64,000 bases of DNA. Source: Knoellia sp031844405 (GTDB taxonomy: Bacteria; Actinomycetota; Actinomycetes; Actinomycetales; Dermatophilaceae). The notes below the pieces were generated by a model. It was given only the letters and a program-made list of their open reading frames with translations. It searched no databases and was not told the DNA's origin. Below, in pieces: positions 35,484 through 42,987 of the stretch (positions are counted from its first letter, which is position 1; each line of letters begins with the position of its first letter). The DNA lies in the NCBI GenBank assembly GCA_031844405.1, contig JAUZVC010000001.1, positions 248,001 through 312,000 of the forward strand, read 5' to 3'. A program made the translations under genes and the position numbers.

Positions 35484-36275
35484 GTGAAGCCCAGCGCCGA
35501 CGTCTTCGACCTCTTCGCCGTGCCACCCGACGCCGTGCGCCTCGACGGCGGACAGGGCCACAGCGTCCTCGCCGGCGACCTCGTCCTCTCCCCGGGCCGC
35601 GACCCGCAGATCGCCACCTGGCTCAACCCGGTCCTCGCCCGGCTCGCCGCCGAGCTCGACAACGAACGTCCCCGCACCCTGCGCCTCGCCATGCCGATCC
35701 CGACCCGTGACGGTCGCTGGGTCGTCGACGGCTGGGCCGCCAGCCGCTACGAGCCCGACACGACGCACTGCCGCGACCTCGACGTCCTCCTCGCCACCGC
35801 CCACCTCCTCACCGCGAGGCTGGCGACGCGCGTCACGACGCGACCGGACGGCATACGGAATCGCGACGACCGCTGGGCCCGAGCGGAACGCATCGCGTTC
35901 GGCGAGAGCCAGCCGGGCAGCATCCCCAACGTCGTGGTGCCGCTCGTCGCGCGCATCCTCGCCGAGCTCGACGCGACGCCGCTCGGCCCCGACCAGCTCG
36001 TCCACGGCGACATCGCCGGCAACGTCCTCCTCGACGCCGACGGCGTGCCGCTCGTCATCGACGTCGCGCCCTACTGGCGGCCGGTCCGCTGGGCCGACGC
36101 GGTCTGCGTCCTCGACGCCGTCGTCGAGCACGGCACCGACCCGTCCGCGATGCGGGGGTACGCGACCGGCGCCGACCGCCAGGCCATGCTCCGCGCCTCG
36201 CTCTTCCGCCTCCTCAGCGACGAGGACCCCAACATCGAGGCGCACCGGCACGCCCTGGAGTCCGGACCGCTCTGA
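35484..36275 (+). CDS. TIGR02569 family kinase-like protein (APH fold)
   Basis: The product is 263 residues, GTG at 35484 preceded by GGAG. The actinobacterial TIGR02569 pattern is followed: VFDLFAVPPDAVRLDGGQGH, a conserved GRWVVDGWAASRYEPD, then the Brenner motif VHGDIAGNVLLD and VIDVAPYWRPVRWADAVCV. It looks like an aminoglycoside-phosphotransferase-fold enzyme; the substrate is unknown. The end of the preceding kinase gene and a short leader separate it from the two-component pair. Confidence 0.8.
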   Translation: MKPSADVFDLFAVPPDAVRLDGGQGHSVLAGDLVLSPGRDPQIATWLNPVLARLAAELDNERPRTLRLAMPIPTRDGRWVVDGWAASRYEPDTTHCRDLDVLLATAHLLTARLATRVTTRPDGIRNRDDRWARAERIAFGESQPGSIPNVVVPLVARILAELDATPLGPDQLVHGDIAGNVLLDADGVPLVIDVAPYWRPVRWADAVCVLDAVVEHGTDPSAMRGYATGADRQAMLRASLFRLLSDEDPNIEAHRHALESGPL

Positions 36276-36286
36276 CGAACGAGCCC

Positions 36287-36324
36287 GTATGCCGGCCGGC
36301 CCAGAGCGTGGGACCCGCGCCTCG
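36287..36324 (+). repeat. GTATGCCGG-led intergenic repeat
   Basis: The stretch starts with the octamer at 36287-36294 and continues with a GC-rich segment (agcgtgggacccgcgcc) shared, with changes, by 21843-21880 and 42826-42863. It may be a degenerate copy of a small dispersed element. Confidence 0.45.
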
Positions 36325-36433
36325 TCGGATCGACGCGAGCGCGACACGAGGGCAGCCGTTGATCGCCATTCCCTGCTCGGCCTGACAGAGTTTGTCGGCA
36401 CGCCACCACCACGACCCTGGGGAGGAGCCAGTC

Positions 36434-37384
36434 ATGTGGCCCTGGCTCATGATCCTTGCCGGCACGCTGCTCATCATCGGAGCGCTCGTTGCGCGCCACC
36501 GGATGATGAGGGACTACCGCGCGCAGCTGCAGTCGGACCGGGTCGCGTCCCGCACCACCAAGGCCCAGGTCGCCTCGAGTCCTCCGCCTGCGCTCGACGG
36601 ACCGGCGCCTGACGCACCGGCGATCGCCGCCACGGGGCCGATGCCGGTCGTCTCCGTCATGGCCGCATCCCCGTCCGCCGCCTCGGCGCCCGCCGCCCTT
36701 CCCGGACCCACCCCCGAAGCCCCGGCAGCGTCCGCGCCCGCAGTGCCCACTCCTGCAGGGTCCACTCCTACAGGGTCCACACCTGCAGCCCCCGGACCCC
36801 CTCCGCCCGCCGTGCCTGTGCCGGCGTTCGCCCGCGCGGCGCAGACCCCCATCGCCACCACCCGGCGCGAGGTCAAGGCGGCCCGTGCCGCCGGTCAGCC
36901 GGTCGTCACCGGGCCGCCCCCGCTCTTCGCCGACCTGCCCGTCGGCCACCGGCTCACGACCGCGCCGACGGTGAGGGCCGGTGCGCAGGACGTCCCGCTG
37001 CAGGACTGGCTGCGCTACTACGCCGAGGGCAATGCGTGGTCGGGCGTCATCCAGAGCATCTCCGACCGCGTCACCGGCGACCCGCTGCTCCAGCCCTACT
37101 TCGGCGGCATGGACCGCACGACGCTCCAGCGCCACGTCACGTCGACGGTCATGATGCTCACCGGTGAGGGCGTCACGGTGGGGGCAGTCCGACGCCTCGC
37201 CGACGCGCACCTGCGCCACGTCCAGTCCGGTGGCCACCCGGTGACCGAGGCCGTGTGGAACCGGATGGCCGCCACCCTCGGCAACGCCCTGCGCGAGCAC
37301 GCCGCCCCCGAGGCGGCGATCCTCTCGCTCAACGCGACCGTGTCACCGCTGCGGTCGGTCATCGTCTCGCGCGACGGAGCCTGA
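36434..37384 (+). CDS. Membrane-anchored protein with truncated-globin-like C-terminal domain
   Basis: The product is 316 residues, ATG at 36434 after GGAGGAG. An N-terminal transmembrane helix (MWPWLMILAGTLLIIGALVA) is followed by about 130 residues of Pro/Ala-rich linker. The last 124 residues look like a divergent group I truncated hemoglobin: DRVTGDPLLQPYFGGMD, a helix with LQRHVTSTVMMLTG, then LADAHLRHV, where H259 would be the proximal haem ligand. The Phe-Tyr motif at the B-helix is missing, so haem or O2 chemistry may be altered. The fold assignment is moderate; tethering to the membrane is unusual. Confidence 0.55.
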   Translation: MWPWLMILAGTLLIIGALVARHRMMRDYRAQLQSDRVASRTTKAQVASSPPPALDGPAPDAPAIAATGPMPVVSVMAASPSAASAPAALPGPTPEAPAASAPAVPTPAGSTPTGSTPAAPGPPPPAVPVPAFARAAQTPIATTRREVKAARAAGQPVVTGPPPLFADLPVGHRLTTAPTVRAGAQDVPLQDWLRYYAEGNAWSGVIQSISDRVTGDPLLQPYFGGMDRTTLQRHVTSTVMMLTGEGVTVGAVRRLADAHLRHVQSGGHPVTEAVWNRMAATLGNALREHAAPEAAILSLNATVSPLRSVIVSRDGA

Positions 37385-37415
37385 CCGGAGCGCCGCTTCC
37401 CGTTCCCACCGCCCT

Positions 37416-37461
37416 CGACGTCCGGCAGGGTGACGGCCTGGCAACCACAGCTGCGGACGCA
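37416..37461. repeat. 46-bp direct repeat, copy 1
   Basis: It is identical to 37489-37534, with a 73-bp period. It lies in the gap between the globin-like gene and the cstR-type gene. Confidence 0.9.
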
Positions 37462-37488
37462 GTCGACCGCGGGCGGACGGCATACCCA

Positions 37489-37534
37489 CGACGTCCGGCA
37501 GGGTGACGGCCTGGCAACCACAGCTGCGGACGCA
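37489..37534. repeat. 46-bp direct repeat, copy 2
   Basis: Second copy of the repeat. A CGGCATAC octamer (37478-37485) lies between the two copies. Confidence 0.9.
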
Positions 37535-37551
37535 AGCGGGCCGCAGGTCAG

Positions 37552-37818
37552 TCAGGCAAGGCTGAGGAAGAGCTTCTCCATGGCGGCATGGTCCTCCTCG
37601 TTGACACCGTCCGGCGAGGTGAGGCACTCGCGCAGGCCCGACGAGACGATGGCGAAGCCGGCCCGGTCGAGGGCCTTGTTGACGGCGGCGAGCTGGGTGA
37701 CGACGTCCTTGCACTCGCGACCCTCCTCGATCAGGCGGATGACGCCGCCCAGCTGGCCCTGCGCGCGGCGCAGGCGATTGAGCACGGGCGCCATGTCGTC
37801 CTGATTGAGCGTGACCAT
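37552..37818 (-). CDS. cstR: CstR-type metal/sulfur-sensing repressor (CsoR/RcnR family)
   Basis: The product is 88 residues, ATG at 37818 after GAGGAG. It is an all-alpha CsoR-family repressor with Cys36 and Cys65, but the copper-ligand His of CsoR (position 61) is Gly. That pattern is typical of CstR, which senses persulfides through the two Cys, and the divergent gene is a persulfide dioxygenase-rhodanese fusion. Three C/G-tract boxes lie in the intergenic region. The symbol is by inference from residues and context. Confidence 0.75.
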   Translation of the reverse strand: MVTLNQDDMAPVLNRLRRAQGQLGGVIRLIEEGRECKDVVTQLAAVNKALDRAGFAIVSSGLRECLTSPDGVNEEDHAAMEKLFLSLA

Positions 37819-37865
37819 CAGGTCTCCTCGTCGGGGTTGTGTCCTTGGATGCGTCGGGCGGCTCG

Positions 37866-37941
37866 ATACCCCCCGATGTATTTGACAAATATACCCCCCG
37901 GGGTACTACGGTGCCAACTGCATGTATACCCCCATGGGTAT
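37866..37941. promoter_or_regulatory. CstR/CsoR-type operators with sigma70-like promoter
   Basis: ATACCCC-CC-GGGGTA (37891-37905) sits between a TTGACA -35 (37882-37887) and a TACTAC -10-like hexamer (37904-37909). A second box ATACCC-CCAT-GGGTAT is at 37926-37941, and an imperfect one begins at 37866. The layout suits repression of the plus-strand dioxygenase gene and autoregulation of cstR. Confidence 0.65.
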
Positions 37942-37966
37942 CAATCCTCAGCCGAAAGGACATCCG

Positions 37967-39352
37967 GTGAGCTCTCGTCCGGTCGTCATCCCCATCGACA
38001 CGCCCACCCTCGGCGACCGCTCCTACCTCGCCCACGACGGCTCGGTCGCGCTCGTCGTGGACCCCCAGCGCGACATCGACCGCGTCCTGACCCTCGCCGA
38101 GGAAGCCGGGGTCCGCATCACGCACGTCTTCGAGACGCACATCCACAACGACTACCTCACCGGCGGGCTCGCCCTCGCCGAGGCAACGGGCGCGGCCTAT
38201 CACGTCAACGCCGCCGACGAGGTGTCCTACGAGCGCACCCCGATCAGCGACGGCGACGTCGTCGAGGTGTCGCCGAGCCTGCGCGTGCGCGCCATCGCGA
38301 CGCCCGGCCACACGTTCACCCACCTCTCCTACGCGCTCGAGTCGGTCTCGAACGAGGGCACCGAGGCCGTGGGCGTCTTCACCGGCGGCTCGCTCCTCTT
38401 CGGCGCGACCGGCCGCCCCGACCTCCTCGGCCACGAGCACACCCACGACCTCGTGCACCACCAGTTCTCCTCGGCCCACCGCCTCGCCGACGAGCTGCCC
38501 GAGCACACCCACGTCCTGCCGACCCACGGCTTCGGCTCGTTCTGCTCGGCCGGTTCGACCGGCGACACGACGGCGTCGACCATCGGCGCGGAGAAGCGGC
38601 AGAACCCCGCCCTGACCCAGGACGAGGAGCAGTGGGTCGCCGACACGCTCGCCGGGCTCGACGCCTATCCCGCCTACTACGCGCACATGGCGCCCGGCAA
38701 CAGCGCCGGGCCGTCCGCGCCGGACCTCTCGACGCCCGAGAGCGCCGACACGGAGACGCTCGCGTCGCGGATCGCCGCAGGGGAGTGGGTCGTCGACCTG
38801 CGCACCCGCACCGCCTTCGCCGCCGGTCACGTCACCGGGACGCTCAACTTCGGCGCCGACGGCCAGTTCGCGACCTACCTCGGCTGGATCATCCCGTGGG
38901 GCACCCCGCTCACGCTCCTCGGCGACACCCCCGAGCAGGTCGCCGAGGCGCAGCGCGAGCTCGTCCGCATCGGCATCGACCACCTCGAGGGCGCCGCCAC
39001 CGGCTCGCCTGCCGACTGGACCGACGCCCCGCTCGGCTCCTTCGAGCGCGCAGTCTTCGCCGACCTCGCCCAGGTGCGCCACCACCGCCAGGTCGCGGTC
39101 CTCGACGTCCGCCGCGCCTCGGAGTACGACGAGGCCCACATCGACGGCGCCGTCAACGTGCCGCTCCACGAGCTGCTCGACCGCGTCGACGAGGTCCCCT
39201 CCGGCGAGGTCTGGGTCCACTGTGCCGGCGGCTACCGTGCCTCCATCGCGGCCTCGGTCCTCGCCGCCCGCGGTGTCCACGTCGTGGCCGTCGACGACAG
39301 CTTCGGCGAGGGCGCCAAGCCCGCTGGACTGCCGATCGCCGCCGCGGCCTGA
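37967..39352 (+). CDS. Persulfide dioxygenase-rhodanese fusion (CstB-like)
   Basis: The product is 461 residues; the GTG at 37967 follows AAAGGA. The N-terminal metallo-beta-lactamase fold has THIHNDYLTGG and ATPGHTFTHLSY, as in mono-iron ETHE1-type persulfide dioxygenases (Tyr replacing the second-metal His). Two rhodanese modules follow; the last has the catalytic loop WVHCAGGYRAS with an active Cys, while the first (VVDLRTRTAF) lacks one. It should oxidise glutathione or other low-molecular-weight persulfides and transfer sulfane sulfur. Next to CstR and a TauE exporter, it forms a sulfide-detoxification module. Confidence 0.85.
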   Translation: MSSRPVVIPIDTPTLGDRSYLAHDGSVALVVDPQRDIDRVLTLAEEAGVRITHVFETHIHNDYLTGGLALAEATGAAYHVNAADEVSYERTPISDGDVVEVSPSLRVRAIATPGHTFTHLSYALESVSNEGTEAVGVFTGGSLLFGATGRPDLLGHEHTHDLVHHQFSSAHRLADELPEHTHVLPTHGFGSFCSAGSTGDTTASTIGAEKRQNPALTQDEEQWVADTLAGLDAYPAYYAHMAPGNSAGPSAPDLSTPESADTETLASRIAAGEWVVDLRTRTAFAAGHVTGTLNFGADGQFATYLGWIIPWGTPLTLLGDTPEQVAEAQRELVRIGIDHLEGAATGSPADWTDAPLGSFERAVFADLAQVRHHRQVAVLDVRRASEYDEAHIDGAVNVPLHELLDRVDEVPSGEVWVHCAGGYRASIAASVLAARGVHVVAVDDSFGEGAKPAGLPIAAAA

Positions 39353-39432
39353 GCACCAGCCCTCACCCGCGCGACCCCCGAGAACCCCTGACCCTGAAGC
39401 CCCAGAACCCCCTGATCCCAAGGAGAACCACC

Positions 39433-39612
39433 ATGTGTCGTCCCGCCACCTGCAACGTCTGCGGCAAGACCACCTGGGCCGGCTGCGGCCAGCACGTCGA
39501 CCAGGTCATGGCCGGCGTCCCACGCGGCGAGCGCTGCACCGGCCACACCGACGCCGAGAAGGCCGCCGCCTCGAGCGGCTCGCGGCTCGGCCGCTTCTTC
39601 GGCCGCGGCTGA
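39433..39612 (+). CDS. Small Cys-rich zinc-ribbon-like protein
   Basis: The product is 59 residues, ATG at 39433 after AAGGAG. Four to six Cys in MCRPATCNVCGKTTWAGCGQH and RCTGH suggest a small zinc ribbon. Similar short proteins are widespread in Actinobacteria and of unknown function. It sits between the dioxygenase and the exporter, so it may be part of the same operon. Confidence 0.75.
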   Translation: MCRPATCNVCGKTTWAGCGQHVDQVMAGVPRGERCTGHTDAEKAAASSGSRLGRFFGRG

Positions 39613-39615
39613 GAG

Positions 39616-40425
39616 GTGTCACCGCTGCTCATCCCCGTCGGGCTCGTCATCGGCCTGGCGCTCGGAGCGCTGGGCGGTGGCGGCTCGATGCTCACGATCC
39701 CCGCCCTCGTCCACGTCCTCGGTCAGGAGCCGGGCACCGCGACGACGAGCTCGCTGCTCATCGTCGGTACGACCTCGCTCCTCGGCCTCGCTCCGCACCT
39801 GCGTGCCGGTCGCGTCCGCGTCGCGCAGGGCCTGATGTTCGGTGCGCTCGGGACGGCCGGGTCGTATGCCGGCTCGCTCCTCTCCTCCCACGTCGCACCC
39901 GCCGTGCTCCTCACCGCCTTCGCCGGGCTCATGCTCGTCGTCGCGACGGTGCTTCTCGTGAAGTCCGTCCGCGGGTCAGGGGCAGGCGAGACCTCCGACC
40001 TGTCGCGGGAGCCGATCGTCACGCTGCGACCGGTGACGTGCGCCTGTCCGAGGCTCGTGAAGGTGCTCGTCGCCGCGACGGCCGTCGGGCTGCTCACCGG
40101 GTTCTTCGGCGTCGGCGGTGGGTTCCTCCTCGTGCCGGCCCTCGTGCTCGCGCTCTCCTTCCCCATGCCCGTCGCCGTCGGCACCTCGCTGCTCGTCATC
40201 GCCGTCAACAGCGCCACGGCGCTGCTGTCCCGCGTGTCGACGGTCGGGACCGACCTCGACTGGCCGCTCATCGCCGGGTTCACGACGGCGGCGGCGGTCG
40301 GCAGCCTCGTCGGCGGCCGAATCGCCTCCCGCATCCCGCCGAAGCTCCTGTCCCGCGGCTTCGCCGTGCTCGTCCTGGCCGTCGCGGGCTGGACCATGTC
40401 AAGCAGCATCCCGGCCCTGCTCTGA
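39616..40425 (+). CDS. TauE/SafE family sulfite exporter-type permease
   Basis: The product is 269 residues, GTG at 39616, 3 bp after the small Cys-rich gene. About eight transmembrane helices in two halves carry the family motif LGGGGSMLTIPALVHVLG and its repeat FFGVGGGFLLVPALVLAL, with TSSLLIV and TSLLVIAVNS. A CACPR cytoplasmic loop is notable. Export of sulfite or thiosulfate produced by the persulfide dioxygenase is the natural guess. Confidence 0.85.
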   Translation: MSPLLIPVGLVIGLALGALGGGGSMLTIPALVHVLGQEPGTATTSSLLIVGTTSLLGLAPHLRAGRVRVAQGLMFGALGTAGSYAGSLLSSHVAPAVLLTAFAGLMLVVATVLLVKSVRGSGAGETSDLSREPIVTLRPVTCACPRLVKVLVAATAVGLLTGFFGVGGGFLLVPALVLALSFPMPVAVGTSLLVIAVNSATALLSRVSTVGTDLDWPLIAGFTTAAAVGSLVGGRIASRIPPKLLSRGFAVLVLAVAGWTMSSSIPALL

Positions 40426-40509
40426 CCCGAGCTGGTCGGAGGTCGCGCGCGTGCAAGACCCCCTGTCATGAGAGCCTGGCGGTCTGCGCCACTCCGCTAC
40501 GTTCGGCTC

Positions 40510-40797
40510 ATGGCCGAGCACATCGCCCCCGACCGCGTCTCCTTCGAGGTCGACGGCGGCACGCCGACGGTCACCCTCTCCGACGTCGAGGTCTCGACCG
40601 ATGAGGGGTGGACGTTCCTCAACCGGGCGACGATGGTCGTCGTCGACGGGCCCGGCGACGAGGGGTTCCTCCTCGCCCGGATGACCGGCGACGGGACCGA
40701 CCTCGCGCCCGAGGGCTGGGACGACGCCGTCGACGCGCAGGGTGAGCTCACCGTCGTGGCGGGCAGCACCTCCTTCGTCGCCACACCGGCCGGCTGA
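40510..40797 (+). CDS. Small protein of unknown function
   Basis: The product is 95 residues from the ATG at 40510; an in-frame ATG at 40468 is possible and neither has a good ribosome-binding site. It is acidic and beta-rich (DRVSFEVDGGTPTVTLSDVEV, then TMVVVDGPGDEGFLLARM). Unrecognised. First of four small genes in a row. Confidence 0.5.
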   Translation: MAEHIAPDRVSFEVDGGTPTVTLSDVEVSTDEGWTFLNRATMVVVDGPGDEGFLLARMTGDGTDLAPEGWDDAVDAQGELTVVAGSTSFVATPAG

Positions 40798-40810
40798 ACC
40801 GGGACCGGCC

Positions 40811-41452
40811 ATGAGCTACGACTTCGCCGTCCTCGTGCCCGAAGCCGTGGGCAACAGCGTCGCCGACACGCTCGCCGAGGCCCAGCGGCTGTCCGACGAC
40901 ACCGGGTCGACCGAGGCCGTCGACGAGCGCATCGCCGCCTTCCACGAGGACCTCGTCGCGCTCGTCGACGCGCTACCGGAGGACGCCCAATGGCTGTCCG
41001 TCTGGCCGCTGGAACCGGCACCGCGCGCCCTCTCCCTCCCGGTGCCCTACCCCGAGGCCGAGGGAGCGCTGCTCACCCTGCTCCGCCTCGCCGCGGCGCA
41101 CGGCCTCGTCCTCGTCGACCTCAGCTCCGAGTCGGTGGACCTCCCCGCGCCCGGCGTCCCGGTGAGCGTGAGGGGCGGCGACGGCACCCGGATGGGCGCG
41201 CTGACGCACGAGCGGCTGGGCGAGCTCGTCTCCGGTCTGGCCCAGCCCGACCCCTACCTCGTGCTCGACCGCGGTAACCGCTTTGCCCAGACCTACCTGG
41301 CCGACGACGGCACCTACCTCCTCGAGCACTCGGGTCCGGACGGCCATGTCGGCACGACCGTCACCACCCCCGACGTCGTCACCACCGAGCTCTGGCGCTG
41401 GCTCACCGACGACCCGGAGTTCGGCCACGGCCTCAGCTTCTCGGCGGTCTGA
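40811..41452 (+). CDS. Uncharacterised protein
   Basis: The product is 213 residues, ATG at 40811, 13 bp after the previous gene. It opens with MSYDFAVLVPE, a style seen in actinobacterial immunity-like or SUKH-type small proteins. An acidic N-terminal helix and a beta-rich C-terminal half (FAQTYLADDGTYLLEHSGPD) follow. No family is assigned. Confidence 0.5.
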   Translation: MSYDFAVLVPEAVGNSVADTLAEAQRLSDDTGSTEAVDERIAAFHEDLVALVDALPEDAQWLSVWPLEPAPRALSLPVPYPEAEGALLTLLRLAAAHGLVLVDLSSESVDLPAPGVPVSVRGGDGTRMGALTHERLGELVSGLAQPDPYLVLDRGNRFAQTYLADDGTYLLEHSGPDGHVGTTVTTPDVVTTELWRWLTDDPEFGHGLSFSAV

Positions 41453-41457
41453 GCGCG

Positions 41458-41970
41458 ATGTGGACCTGCTCCCGCTGCGGCGACGCCCACGACGGGCTGG
41501 CGACGGTCTTCGGCCCCGAGGCGCCCGCGTCCTGGCTGGCCGCGAGCCACGAGGAACGCTCCGCCGGTGAGCTCACGCCCGACCAGTGCATCCTCACCAC
41601 GGGGGACACGACCCACTCGTTCATCCGCGGACACATCGAGATCCCGATCGTCGACCGGGACGGCGAGACGTTCGTGTGGTCGGTCTGGTGCAGCCTCAGC
41701 GAGGACAGCATGCGCACCACCGCCGAGCACTGGGACGACCCCCGGCGGGCGGACCTCCCACCGATGTTCGGCTGGCTCAACACGCAGCTGCCCTACGACC
41801 CGGCCACACTCGGCCTCGCCACCCACGTCCATACGCGAGAACCGGGCGTCGTGCCCTTCGTCGAGCCGGACCCCGGCGCCGACCACCCGCTCGTGCGCGA
41901 GCACCGCGACGGCATGACGTGGCACCGGGTGGCCGAGATCAACGCGACCCTCATCGGAGACCGGTCGTGA
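41458..41970 (+). CDS. DUF2199 domain protein
   Basis: The product is 170 residues, ATG at 41458. It has the family's N-terminal zinc-ribbon-like start (WTCSRCGDAHDGL) and the conserved FIRGHIEIPIVDRDGETFVWSVWCSL block with DDP and LPPMFGWLN. The role is unknown. Its stop overlaps the next start (GTGA), so it is coupled to the DUF2625 gene. Confidence 0.85.
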   Translation: MWTCSRCGDAHDGLATVFGPEAPASWLAASHEERSAGELTPDQCILTTGDTTHSFIRGHIEIPIVDRDGETFVWSVWCSLSEDSMRTTAEHWDDPRRADLPPMFGWLNTQLPYDPATLGLATHVHTREPGVVPFVEPDPGADHPLVREHRDGMTWHRVAEINATLIGDRS

Positions 41971-42638
41971 CACGTCCCCTCGCAGAGCTCACCGACGTCG
42001 AACACCCTGCGTGGCCCGAGCTGCGCATCGCCATCGACCGGTCCGACACCCCCGTCACGGTCCTTCGGACGACCCGCGAGCGCGGCGAGCAGACGCTCCA
42101 CCGCCTTCAGGTCACCACACGGTCGGTCCTCGGCGCCCTCGCCCTCGAGTGCGGCGGCCTCCTCGTCGACCACGGATGGCTCCGCATCCTCGGTGGGGGA
42201 GCACACGGCATACCGGATCTTGCGGAGGCCAACGCGCTCACCGAGCCGGACGAATCCACGGAGCCACCGCCCTTCCTGCTCGTGGCGCACGACGTGCTCG
42301 GTGGGCGGTTCGCGGTCGACGGCGGAGGGCTCGGCGTCGCGCCCGGTCAGGTCTGCCACTTCGCCCCCGACTCGCTGCGGTGGGCGGGTCTCGAGGTGGG
42401 TCACGGCGAGTTCGTGCACGCGATGGTCTCGGGTGCGGCCACGCAGTTCTACGACGGGATGCGGTGGCCCGGATGGGAGGACGACTGCGCCGGCCTCGGT
42501 CCGCATGAGGGGTTCTCGCTCTACCCACCGCCGTTCTCGCAGGAGGGCGCCGACCTCGCAGCGGTGTCGCGGCGGCAGGTCCCGCTCACCGAGCTCTTCG
42601 CCTACTACGACGACGCGGCGCGCCAGCTCGGTGGGTGA
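41967..42638 (+). CDS. DUF2625 family protein
   Basis: The product is 223 residues, GTG at 41967. The family pattern is visible: RPLAELTDVEHPAWP, a vLGALALECGGLLVDHGWLR core, FLLVAHDVLGGRFAVDGG, and FAPDSLRWAGLEVGHGEFV. The role is unknown; such proteins are often next to other stand-alone small DUFs. Ends just before a strong hairpin. Confidence 0.8.
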   Translation: MTRPLAELTDVEHPAWPELRIAIDRSDTPVTVLRTTRERGEQTLHRLQVTTRSVLGALALECGGLLVDHGWLRILGGGAHGIPDLAEANALTEPDESTEPPPFLLVAHDVLGGRFAVDGGGLGVAPGQVCHFAPDSLRWAGLEVGHGEFVHAMVSGAATQFYDGMRWPGWEDDCAGLGPHEGFSLYPPPFSQEGADLAAVSRRQVPLTELFAYYDDAARQLGG

Positions 42639-42648
42639 GCCGCTCACG

Positions 42649-42685
42649 CGACGAAGCCCCGGACCTGAGGTCCGGGGCTTCGTCG
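42649..42685. terminator. 18-bp bidirectional hairpin
   Basis: Arms 42649-42666 and 42668-42685 are perfectly complementary with a single-base loop, between the DUF2625 stop (plus) and the 3' end of tRNA-Leu (minus). Confidence 0.85.
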
Positions 42686-42690
42686 TGCGG

Positions 42691-42773
42691 TGCGCAAGGG
42701 GGGATTTGAACCCCCACGCCCTTTCGGACACTGCGACCTGAACGCAGCGCGTCTGCCGTTCCGCCACTTGCGC
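42691..42773 (-). tRNA. tRNA-Leu (CAG anticodon)
   Basis: Reading the minus strand, the acceptor arms GCGCAAG and CTTGCGC close the molecule, with a D-arm, a long class II variable arm (GTGTCCGAAAGGGCGTG region), and a T-arm with GGTTCAAATCC. The anticodon stem CTGCG/CGCAG encloses TTCAGGT, giving anticodon CAG, which reads CUG leucine codons. The length is about 83 nt without CCA. Confidence 0.9.
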
Positions 42774-42825
42774 GTGAGCCGTCCCAGTGTGCCGCACGCA
42801 CCCCACGTCCTCCAAACCGGATCGG

Positions 42826-42863
42826 GTATGCCGGCCCACCCACGGTGCGGGACCCCGCCCGCG
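42826..42863 (+). repeat. GTATGCCGG-led intergenic repeat
   Basis: Third member of the short repeat family (see 36287-36324), located between tRNA-Leu and the MFS gene. The rest of the 42774-42987 gap holds no recognisable gene. Confidence 0.45.
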
Positions 42864-42987
42864 ACCGCACGGACCGACGCCGGTTCATCGAGGCACCGCG
42901 AACGACGTGCTCGACCACCTTGAGGACCGAGGCCCACCGCACGGACTCCGCCGCCACGGGCGGTTCCGACTTCCGCATGATGTCCCC

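Noticed and set aside
37416..37534. CRISPR array
   Set aside because: Only two copies of a 46-bp unit with one 27-bp spacer, and no cas genes nearby.
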